Assembly: GCA_003118195.1 (NCBI GenBank) | Contig: BEXV01000196.1 | Location: forward strand, 181,878 to 245,877 | Source of the DNA: Hemicentrotus pulcherrimus | Lineage: Eukaryota; Echinodermata; Echinoidea; Camarodonta; Strongylocentrotidae | Direction: 5' to 3' | Length of the DNA: 64,000 nucleotides | Position numbers and translations under genes: made by a program | Shown here: positions 1-12,300 of the stretch, piece after piece | Layout: every line of letters starts with the position of its first letter | How positions within the stretch are numbered: the first letter of the stretch is position 1 | The notes under the pieces: generated by a model | What the model was told of the DNA's origin: nothing | Database searches by the model: none | The model's input: only the letters and a program-made list of their open reading frames with translations

Positions 1-394
1 TAATTCTCGGATCAGGAAATGTTACTACAATGTTTGTGTGTGCTTTGTTAAGTGAGTGGCTATTCTCCGTATTAAGAATCTTTGACATTTGTACGACGAT
101 ATTTGTGCGTGCGCTAGTACATAGAACGAGTTACCACTCTCCGAGTTTAAACTCTCTTACAAATAACAGTCTGCAGCTAGCTAGCTACGGCTAGATGATA
201 TGCATCATAGTCAACGCCATAAACGACACTTAGACTAGGTCTAGATCTACTTAACTTTAGTCTGTTATCCAATTATTAAGTACTGAAAATACAGTTCTAC
301 ATACAATCAAACCTGCCCAGTATTTGAACCGACTTGAGGAGCAACAGATTATTGTTCTATAATTCACTATTTTTCGTGATAGATAACTGATAAA
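1..394. other. 5' flank and probable 5' UTR of ACOX3 copy A
   Basis: No open reading frame or exon is supported here. The stretch should hold the promoter and 5' UTR of the oxidase gene that starts at 395. I see no convincing TATA box. An in-frame TGA lies at 388-390, just before the ATG, so the reading frame does not continue upstream. Confidence 0.4.
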
Positions 395-3300
395 ATGTCT
401 AAAGTCAGATTACTAGATAAGCTTGTGCAAGAAAGAGCAGGTATGGACGGATCGTCATCACGGAATGCCCCTGGTGTAGCGGACCAGGTTCTGTCGGGAA
501 GTGCCTCACCGAGCGATGAAGATACAACACCTGACGAAAAACACATCTTCGAAGTTTTACCTGATTTACCTGCAGGACCTCTTGATGTGTACCGGAAAAA
601 TGCTACTTTTGATTGGAAAGCAATGAAGGTGGCATTTGAAGGGGAGGAGTGCATTCGTTATCATGTGAGTAAATGTAGATCTACAGTTCTTCAACTAGTC
701 TAGATCTAGAGCCTAGGTCTAGATCTAGATCTAGTTCAAAGTTCAAGTCTAATTCAAACTCAAAGACAAAGTTGATGATGCTGCGATCGCTGGATGACTG
801 ACACAACTCGATGAAGCTTAATCTGAAGACTCAAGTTTCTTAAGTAACAATAAACCTGATCCAAGCCCTAACTGAGTAACTCTAACCCTAGGTCTTTGAC
901 TTCTACAATATGATGGGTATTCTAAAGTTACGCCCAACATTTATAGCACAATGAGTGCACAGTAGATCTAGACGGACTGTACTAGCCTGTAGGCCTAGGC
1001 TAGAGTCTACTCAGTAACTCCAGCCAGGGAGCTGGGAGCTCTGCTGCTGATGCCAAAGGCGTCAGAGCCTGCTCTTGAATACAATTCAAACAGCGGATTG
1101 GGTCACATTTTTTTTTGCAGTGAGAAGAGGTTGTAATTACATCTTTCCAACCACTTGAAATTATAATTTGGAGAAGTGTTCGATGGGGGAAAAAAAAGGA
1201 GATTTTTCGTCCTAACCCGTCGATTCATCCATGTTGTATCTTCGATTCATCCATGTTGTATCTTCGATTCATCCATGTTGTATCTTCGATTCATCCATGT
1301 TGTATCATTGGTTCAACATGGCAAAGAGACAGTACGCATGCGCGGTAGTGGCCGAGCAAATAAGAATATTCATTACACAGCACCGTTCACTCATAATTGC
1401 TGAATATGCATGAATCGAAGACTTGGAGTACACAAGTACAAAAGAAAAAACATTATAATAGGGCAATGTTCCCTGCCAAATGTTTGTTAATCTGAGATTG
1501 ACCCTGGGGTCAGGAGCCCATTGTTATGTGTGTGGTTCGTAACAAAGATTATAGAAAAGATCTATACCTCCCTTAAGAAATCCAGCCATCTGATAATGAT
1601 TGGTCAAAATTGCAGTTGTGATTTTAGCCATTCCTGTAGAAACAAAAAATGCCAAAACCATTTAATAGTCCAAGAGTAGAATCCCGGAAAAATTCCAGTT
1701 ACCGAGGAAATAATAAAATCTTGCTGTGATACCCATTGGTTTACGTGTTGAAATGTTCTTTGAGCGAGCGCGGTCATCATACAGTGCTCTTTGTCTGCAA
1801 TTCCCAACTGATCGAAAATTTTAGTCATTTTTCGGGCGGTGATAAACAGACAGTTTATCAGATTTTCTGTGATGTTTTAACCAATCTTTACTTGATAAAA
1901 GGGGTAAGAGTTCTTGATAGATTTTTGTTTGAATTCAGCATATAAAACAGATATAGACTGCTTTAATAATCAAGGACTGGCTGTTTCTTTACTGGCTCTC
2001 GGGAAATTAGACTTGAGCGTATAAAACAGCCAGTCCTCTCATAGCAGTCGATATCTCTATAGTATTATGAAAAGAGTAGATGGTGAATTTTTAAAGTGGA
2101 TGATCAAAAGGCATTTTTTTGTTCATGAGGAATCTGCTTATTTTAATTACATTTTAAATTGAGGTAATGCAGCAATGATAGAACTTTGACTTTCAAATGG
2201 GAAACTGTCTCCAAAATAGGCTAGCAAAAATCTTGTCCAAACGGTCTCCTAAAAATAGAAGGTTATAAGTCTCATAAATTGGTCTAGGTCCTAGGGTAAA
2301 TCATACAAGACGTCTTGAGAAGCTGAAAGTATAAAATTCTTCATAATCTCCTTGAAAACTCTGAAATTCTAGCCAAGCACGGATGTACAGTACATGCATG
2401 TACAAGTTAAAAGAGTCCCGGAATCGGATAATCTTGCAAATGTAATTGAATTAAATCCAACTAACTCTTAATTTGTTGTTCTATTTACATTAGTGCAGTG
2501 CTCAGTAAATGTTCAACACAGTTTAACATACATGTACATGACCATGAGTGACCAATGTTTAGTTTTTCAATAATCATGGTTAATCCATCAGATGTTAAGT
2601 ATATACATGTAGTCAAATACAGGCCGTAAAGACTACACGTGTAAGTCCATAATGGTTTTGACTTTTGATTACATATTTTTAAACCAAAGTTTTAATTTCA
2701 TCTTGCTTCTAGTATAAGATATGGAAAACACTTGAGAAGGATCCACTCTTCCAACATAGCCAACGACCGCTGACGATGGAAGAGTCCAGAGCCCTTGTCT
2801 TCCGTCAGGTACAGCAGCTGGTCCGCTATAACTTCCTGTCCATGGAAGGCATCCTAGCAAACCCAGACACCATCAGTTGGTTCAACAATGCCGTGTGCCT
2901 GTATGATGCTGCGCTATCTACTAAGTTCAACCTGAACAAGAATGTGAGTGTCTTCAACTATACATTGTCTCTTTGTTTTATTCATCTGCTACATTCTCTG
3001 TTTGATAAAGTTAATTGCTGCCATGGTACCCTCATCAAACCTTTATTACATCTGTAGTGTTCAATGACACGTCCAATGGCAACTAGTGCCACATTCTCCG
3101 CTTGGTGTATTTGCTGGCATACATGTTCCACATTCATCAAGCTTTTGTTGAGTGTTGTATGACACATGCTCCGGCAACAATTGCCCTGCATTCAATATCA
3201 TACATGCAAATTGCTGTCTTTCAATCCCAGCGGGCCTTAACCCTAGACCAAACACTGCAACTGACCCTAACCTTAAACCTGACCTAACATATTAATTTTG

Positions 3301-6300
3301 CAACCCAAATGCTAACCCTATGATGAATAAAACTCAGAGGCCACCACCAGAAGCATACTGTATGTCAATGCACCTTCATGAGTGCACTGAAGTTGTCTGC
3401 AAGTTAACTACAGGTGTAATAAGAATTGTTTTTCTTTAATCCTCTTTAATCCTTAATCATCTGAATGTCTTTCATACTACAGCAGGGAATTTCATTTAAC
3501 CTTTATTCTGAATACATGTAGCTTTGAAAATGATAGGGTTGTTTGGACCTGGTAAGGATTAAAAATATTTTACTGAAATAGAAAATCACAAACTATGTAA
3601 AGTGCCAACTTCCAGGAGCTCGATCAGAATATAACATGTTGACTGGTGAGGTAACGGGTTACAAGTGTCAAAGTTCAAACAATGTATATATTTGCATTAT
3701 TTGTTAGATTAAGAGGCCTTCTTATAATATTTATTGAGAAAAAAATATAGGTAATCACTTTTGTCATATGAAGCTAATGAATTAATAGTGCTGATATTAA
3801 TGTCTGCAATTTTGTTAGTTATTTCTTCTTCTTCTTCTTCTTCTTCATCTTCTTCTTCTTAGTCTTGAACTTCTTGAACTTCTTCTTTTTCTTTTTCTGT
3901 CTAAGTACAACATGCCACCCTGTTTTTGATGTACATGTAAGCTCTAATTATTGTGTGGTTTAAAAAAAGGAGATGCATCTGTATCTGTATGGTTTGGTCA
4001 GCAAATATCTTCTCCAGACACATCCACGCTTAGCTTTAAATGTCTCCAGGGATGGGCTATTGACATTTGAAGAAGGAAGCATGTTCCAGTCCATAACAGT
4101 ATTTACGAAGAAAGAGTCCTGGAATACCCTTGCCCTATGCCTGATCTGGAGAAAGTTCTGGTCATTCCCTTTAGTAACTTGTGGGTTACGTTGAATAAAT
4201 TCATCCAAATGTATATTAACTCAGCCATTCTTCATCTTATATAACATGGAAAGTCTTTGATTCCTCCTTTGTGTCTGAAGGAAAGGGATTCCCAGCCAAG
4301 ATGGTTAAGGATCTTGGTAACAGTGCCCTCTTCCTTCCCTCCCTCTTCTGCACCTCAGTTTCTTGGCAAGAAAATGTAATGAATCTTAACCACTCAAAAA
4401 ATTTACAAGCCTTTCATGTATGCGTGAAGTTTTACAGCAATTTTTTTAATTATTTGTCTTTCAGCTGTTTGGGCAGACATTGAGAGCCAGCGGTTCCATG
4501 AAGTATGAAGATATTGTGACAAAGAGTGATGCATTAGAGGTGAGTTTCATATGTCTTGGGGTAAGAAAAGTAACAATTGTAATGATAATTATAGTACCGG
4601 TATTAAACAATAATGGTATTAAATGATGATATTCATAACTAATTATAAGATTATGATATTCATGTATTATCTGTGTATGTGCTTCCAGTGGACTAAAGTG
4701 TTACTGAAATTATGAGCTTGATTTTGAAACAATATGTAAAGTCATTGTGTGCATTGGTTTTCATACATTCCTTTTATTTTAATCCATTTAGATCATAGGT
4801 TGCTTCGCTTTGACTGAGTTGGCACAAGGGTCCAACACACGAGCCATGAGAACAACAGCAAAATACGATCCTAGTACACGGGTAAGCCAACATTTCATTC
4901 ATGTACATGCACTTGAACTTGAAAATTAACCACAGAATCAGATGTAATAATTCTCAATAAATCTATTCCAGACTAAAAATCCATATTCTACTAAAAATTT
5001 AAACCCAAAGCTATCATTATGTTAACCTTGGTCTAAAGTTGAGTATTAAACAAAGGTTGGATTTTTGAGATTTCTCTCTCTTAATCGTGACTTTAGTTCT
5101 CATATTTGGATAACCTGAAGTAATAGAATATAGGTTAAAGTATGGATAACTTAAGTTAGTGTAATACAGACCATGTTTACTTATATCTGCAAATGCAAAC
5201 AAAAAACACTTGTACAGGTACATGTAACTAATGAGTGGTCAAAGGCTATGATTAAATGACAGAAGATAAAAATAACTGATTAAATGATAAAGATATATTT
5301 GTTTGGGTAAAATCAGCTCGTTCAAAGCAAGCTTCTTTATCAGGAGAACTATTGAACAAATTTTGAGGTAGATATGAGATTCTGCCAGGGATGTTTCTAT
5401 TACACCTAGGTTAGAATTGTATTGTTGTGATTCAATAACTCTGAAATTGGCCCTGATAGCATGTGCATCAATTTCATGTGAATTTTTCAATCATTCGTGG
5501 TGCTTTCTCTATGGTTAATCTTGATACAAACATTGTTCCATGACAAAATTAACAGTTATTTAGATCATCTATTCCATGCCATGACATACAAATAAATAGC
5601 AATAAGTAAAGTGCCTTCTTTACCATGATCAGAATATAACAGTGTTCTGCATTTTCTGCTAAGGCACATTTCATCTACAGTGTATATAGTTTATCAAATA
5701 ACAATATACATGTAGGTGTAACATAAAAGTGAACCTCAGCTCTGTTTGATAAAAAACTTGACATCAATAACAAGTTACGATGAATATTTTAATCTACGGG
5801 TAATGAAATCATTGTATTTGATTGGCTGTCATTAAATTTGTTTAATTTTGACAATTGTTTATTAATGACAAGTTTTTATGAAACAGGGCCCTGCTTTATT
5901 TTAATAGTCTGCTCAAATGTAATGTATTTGTCATAATTTACAGTAGGAAGGATTGAAGTTCATGGTATTTGCATGTTATCTCTGTCATAGGAGTTTGTGG
6001 TGAACACACCAGACATAGAGGCAGCCAAGGTCTGGGTCGGTAACCTAGGCAAGTCTGCTACCCATGCTATCGTCTATGCCCAGCTCTACACCCATGACGG
6101 CACCTGTCATGGCCTCAACTCCTTCATTGTACCCATCAGGGATCCCAAAACACTTCTGCCCCTCCCTGGGGTGTTTGTGGGGGACCTGGGAGAGAAATTG
6201 GGCCTCCATGGGTTGGATAATGGGTAAGTACCTGTACCATGCTCTCGTTCATGTCCAGCTCAGCGTACACCCATGACGGCACCCGTCATAGCCTCAACTC

Positions 6301-9300
6301 CTTCATAGTACCCATCAGGGATCCTGAGCCACTTATACCTTTCCCTTTGGGGTGCTTGGAGAGAAACAAGGCATTCACAGACTTGATAAAAGATGAGTAG
6401 ATGTAACTCAGAGGAGTCAAATGAAGAAGGGGGAAAAAAACAAAAGGCTCCTTGTATGATTTGGTTCAGTTGTGATATTATTATACCTAAAAATCGACAA
6501 TTTGGATAAGGATGGTTTGATGGAAATATAAAGGCCTTTCATTTTCTATACTTTTATGGCTGATGCATTTAATAAATTTGTCCCACAATATTTATTGTCA
6601 CTCTGTATTGCAAAAGAAAACGAAACGAAAACAAAAGCAAAACAAAACAGTCAAAGGTTTAAAACAAAATTAAATACAAGGAGGTGCACAACTAAATATA
6701 GCAGATAACACATTTTTCTCGTGATATTAAGCAGATGAATTCAATATCATATGTTGATGCCTTTCTTTCTCTTGCTCTCTCTCTCTCTTTCTCACTCTGT
6801 CTCTTTCTCACTCTCTCCCTCTCTCTCCCTCTCTCTCTCTCCCTCTCACTCTCTCTCTCTCTCTCCCCCCTCTCACCCCCTCTCTCTCTCTCTCACTCTC
6901 TCTCTCTCTCTAGGTTTGTGTCATTCCACAATTTTCGCATTCCAAGAGAAAACCTGATCAACAGGACAGGAGATGTGACAGAGAGTGGCCAATTTGTCAC
7001 CCCTTTTAAGGTACAGTGAAAAAATAAAACACGTATCTTACAAACTAACATTTACAATCTAACTATAATTCGGAGTAAGTCATGAAAGCCCTGAGTAATT
7101 GAACAATTCTCTTTGTATGATAATTTATATAATTCTAGAGGAGTTCGTTTGAGTTTAGTTAAAACAATATTTCTTTGTGTATGAACAACTTTTTAAAAAT
7201 TATCTTACATAAAGGGTACATTTAATTTCTAACAGTTGAAGAAATTTTGCAATTGCATATGAAAAAATAAATCATTTTGTGAGATCAGGGTTCCTTTTTA
7301 GCACTCATTTTTATAATTAGAAATGAAAAATTATCTGTTTCAGTAAGCTTTCACTTGTCATGCTGCATGCTTAATCTGCAGGAGCAGGACGGCAAATGAA
7401 AGCTTATTGAAACTGGTAATTTCTCCACTGATTGTAAAGTAAGAACTCATTTTCAAGTTACATCACTAAACAGATGAACCTCTTCAGATATACATGTATT
7501 ACAAATATGTTAATAAGATTTCCTCCTTTTTTCTGTATTCTCAAGGATCCAAACAAAAGGTTTGGTGCTTCTATGGGTGCCCTGTCATCAGGACGTGTGG
7601 GTATCACAAACATTGGTGTTGGAAACCTGAAGCTTGCAGTGACCATCGCTGTGCGCTACTCTGCGGTCAGGAGACAGTTTGGACCCACAGCGGATGAAGA
7701 GTTACCAGTGCTAGAGTATCAAATGCAGGTGAGTGCTATTTACGTCCTGTTCATGCGAGAGGAAATTTATACAAAAATTGTGTAAAGAAACGTTTAAAAA
7801 GTCATTGTTTAGTGAAAGATGTGTACTGAATGATAACACTGAATGATAACATCATGAAGGAATGACGTTGTTTAAAGGAACTAGTTTTGAAGAGGTCAGT
7901 TGATATGACAGCTTGCCAATCATCAGGTTATGCTCATGATTAGCCCATACCAACTATGTGGTGTTCGGATGGTGAGACGTTCAGACGAGAAGAGGATCCT
8001 CCTGATTATGTATTTTGTTCAAAATGATGTTTATAACAATGCACGTATATAACTTTCCCTATATGACTTTTTTGCTATATGACTTTCAGACTAGATAAAT
8101 CTCAAGTTGATAACACAAAGTCACCATTCAAGTCCTTCATCCCATTACCCAATTATTGACATACCCAGTCTTTGATTAATCTGATGATTTCAAGTTTTTT
8201 TTATGTAACCATTGAGTATATATGTATATATAGACTATTAAGTTTCAGGCTGAGGATGGAGTGAGATACTCCAGACAATGTCCTATTCATTAAAACATAA
8301 TGTTTTTTTAATTTTTTTTTTATTGTGAACTGGAACTGTTAAAGGTAAAGACCAGTATTGGAAACGCCCCAATTTCAAAAAATAAAATGGAAGCTCTCAT
8401 TACCAAACATGTGAAAGAATATGTTTTGACTAATACATGATGATAAAAGATTTGCCGGGAAACCGCCTACCAATTCATATATTTGGTAAATTTGTTTCTC
8501 TCATGGTCTGTGAGAGATATAGGGTAGTCCCATATACATCTTTCTGTGTATAGTGCTTGTAACTTTACGAAGAATGGGCCAAATTTCTTATCATTTTGAT
8601 GATTCCAGAACCTTGCAGATGCTAGATGCTAGATGATCAACCTTTTCTGATCGATTCCGCAACGTTTCTTTCACAATGCCACCGCATGACCATAACTGGT
8701 CTTTACCTTTAACATGTCGCCCTTTTGGAAACATGATATGTTATTAGATTTGCTTATTTTAAATCAAACCTGCCATCAGTATAAACCAGGATGCGTAATT
8801 TGTCATATTAAAATGATCTGTTATCCTTTTAGCTTCTATTTAAGAACAATTAATTTACCCTGTTATTGCCTTCCGTGTATCAGACATGTTTTTCTTTAAA
8901 ATTAAATTTGCCTATTTTAGACCGATACTGCTATCCTTGTATAACTAGACTCTTATTTTCCTCTCCTCTTATAGCAATGGCGACTACTGCCGTATGTGGC
9001 TGGTGCCTTTGTCCTGCATTACTTCTCAGACAAACTCTTCAAGCACTTGGTGGAATGCCAGGTGTCCCTCATGCTTGGAGACAAGAGTGAGAGACAGGTA
9101 TGATCATCAATAACTTCATCCTTACTCCAACAATGAAAGAGCATAAAGGGAGGGGGGATTTGATATTGAGGACCACATGGAACATGCATGTACCGGTACA
9201 TTTAACTTGGAGTTATTTTTTTTTGTGCACATACCAGTGTGTTGAATTTTCTACTCCCAAGTCACATTAACCTGTATTTGGAGTGCAATTTTGGTATTTG

Positions 9301-12300
9301 AATTTGCGATATATCTTTATTAAGTAAAGAATGTGTACACTTGTAAAATGACTTCTGGCAAGAATAGTTATCAGGAAGCAGAACGTGTGCACTATCATTT
9401 TTGGATTAGCAGTTGAATCCAAACAACTGGAGCAATAGTAATTACAAAGTACTAAAAGCACATACGAACATACTGCCAAGCGTCATGCAAGTGAGACTGT
9501 TATTGTTATTGTGTTGATCTGATTTCAGGCAGAGCTTGGGAAGGAGATGCATGCCTTGTCTAGCGCCAGCAAACCTCTGAGTAGCTGGTTAGCAAGGGAC
9601 TGCATACAGGAATGCAGGGAGGCCTGTGGGGGCCATGGGTACTTGTGGGGTAAGTTGAATGCAATTGCATTGGTGTTTACAGAGATTCTTGATAGATTGA
9701 TACTTACCGGTAGCTCTTTATATGCCATGCACAAACAATTTCCATGTGCCGCATTGTATTTATCAAGGGACAAAGACCAGAGGCAACTTATTAATATCCA
9801 CTAGTGTAATATATCTCATTGAATGACATCTCATTGAATGACAATATTTAGATAACTTTTGTGTTAGCACTGTATTGTATCAATACAGTCAATTGAATTT
9901 ACTTGTGTGCCTTATTATTTAGTCACCTGATAGGATATGAATTTGGAAATGGTATTGATCTGGATTTGTGAGTCATCCCCTTAAAAGAGGAAAATGTTCT
10001 GAGTTTTAGTAATGATAGACACTATTTAAAAAATCTATTTGAACAGCTAAATTTGTTTAAATGTGAATATTTTTTTAAATCTTTGTCGTGGGATTAACTT
10101 TATAGTAATGAGATATCATACTGGATGGGGCATCTCTTCAATAGGTTATGTTTTCATTCTGCTGTATTGATTATAATGCTTTTGAGATGGAACCTGTATC
10201 TGTCCTTTTGCAGTGAACAGGTTCGGAGTGTTACGAGATGACCATGACCCGAATTGTACATACGAGGGAGACAACAACGTCCTGCTCCAACAGACCAGTA
10301 ACTACTTACTAGCTTTGTTTGCCGCTAAAAAAAGAGGTTGGTAACCCCTCATATACGTAATGATAATAAGAATATTCTGGGTGTACATAACATTTTGTAC
10401 ATTGCCTTTGTCTCTATGTACTTTATAGATATATTACTACCTCTGTCGTCTGATTCAGGCTTGCTTGTACACAATGTACACACTCACTTTTGGGGAGCAT
10501 TCCAGCCAGGTGCCATTTCTGAGCAACTACTTTAGCATCCTATTCAACACCTGGGTGGAGAGAAGCAATATAGATAAAATGCTTTCCTTACAGGCGTAAG
10601 TGCCATGATGAAGATTTAACCCACGACCTTTGCATTTTCAGTCATGTATTGAACCCTAGACTATGACACCTCTTCAAAGTATATAAAAACATGTTTAAGA
10701 CCCATTTGTATATTGGTAAATCATAATATCACTTTGTTTGATTTGAAGGTTTAGAAATAGCAAGGATATTGGGTGATGATTGCAGGAGTTATTGGTTTAA
10801 TAGAGTCCTTTTGGCTGCCAATATAGAGCTAGGTTCATTACTTCCTCTCTTACAGCCTCAAGGCAGAGGCAAACAAAAACGAGAGGGAGAGAAATAAGGA
10901 AAGAGAAGATGAAATATACAAAAAGAATGTGAGGTGTAAACAGTACTGAAGAAATATCCATGTTGATTCAGAAATTATTAATATCAAACAAAATAAAAGA
11001 GTAATATTAACGAGTCTTGAAAGTTTCAGGTTTTACAGATGCACATTTCATCATACATGCTTATCTATTTTCACTCTGACTGAAGGTGAGACCATCTCCT
11101 CTCCCATTGGGACGTTTGATTTTCTGGACTCCATGTTTGAGATCATCAAGCAGAAGTTCACAGTACGCAAGCTGGAGGATGTCATAAAACCCCAAGGTGA
11201 GGTTCCAAACCGGTGGTGTCACTTCATGTTGACATTGTGTATCATGATTTGCAAAAAACAACAGAAGATTTCACGAGAAAAAGGACATACCGGTATATTT
11301 GAAAGCCGAACATGTAATTCCCATCGCCTAAGGCAAAAAATGAGTACTTTTTTTACCTATAATTTTTTCACCTATAATTATTTATGGAAAATATGCTTAT
11401 TTTATGCAAAATTAAGAATCAGATTTTTCACTAGCAAATTAAAGTATACTTATGGTTTTGTCCTATATGAGATTGTTGGGAAAGAAAAAGAGAGCCATCC
11501 TGTTCAGAATGTGGCGCCTAGCTCTCTCTCTGCATTCATAACCTGGTTCAACCAGTCCTTTTCAGGACTCAACGCACAAAATATTACTTCTCTCTTCCAA
11601 TTTTTCTCATCTTCTTTCCAAACTATCTCAAGTAGTCCTACACAAGATGAAACCAAAAGAATTCTTCTACCTCAACCTTTCTTTATTTTCTATCCACTTT
11701 CAAACCCAACTGTCCTTTTGCAAGACAACCCACATCGTGAAATCACAAACCTAATGAATGTTGTACACACCACTATGTAAAACTTAACCATTAAAGGTAA
11801 AGACCAGTATTGGAAACGCCCCAATTTCAAAAAAATGAAATAGAAGCTCACATTACCAATTATGTGAAAGAATATGTTTTGACTAATACATGATGATAAA
11901 AAATTTGCCGGGAAACCACCTACTAATTCATATATTTGGTAAATTTGTTTCTCTCATGGTCTGTGAGAGATATAGGGTAGTCCCAAATACATCTTTCTGT
12001 GTATAGTGCTTGTAACTTTACGAAGAATGGGCCAAATTTCTTATCATTTTGATGATTCCAGAACCTTGCAGATGCCAGGTGCTAGATGATCAACCTTTTC
12101 TGATCGATTCCACAACGTTTCTTTCACAATGCAATCTCATGACCATAACTGGTCTTAACCATTAAGGTTCATCATTCTTCCTTTCTGTTTCTCTGATCAG
12201 TGATCATCAGTGCATACCGTTGGCTGGTTGTCTATCTCCTGCAGGAGAGCTCCCACAAGCTCCAGCAGGAGCTGATGAATGGAAAGGATGCCTTCAGTGC

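Noticed and set aside
3231..3315. Interstitial telomere repeat
   Set aside because: CCCTAA-like words are scattered and irregular here and near 25480-25570; there is no true tandem array.
6735..7019. Ser/Leu-rich protein across the TC repeat
   Set aside because: The frame is a translation of the microsatellite. Only the part from 6914 to 7010 is real coding sequence, as ACOX3-A exon 6 in its own frame.
11133..11780. 215-residue open frame starting inside ACOX3-A exon 11
   Set aside because: Only its first part (to 11196) is the real exon, in the same frame. The rest is intron read-through beyond a good donor and shows no conserved sequence.
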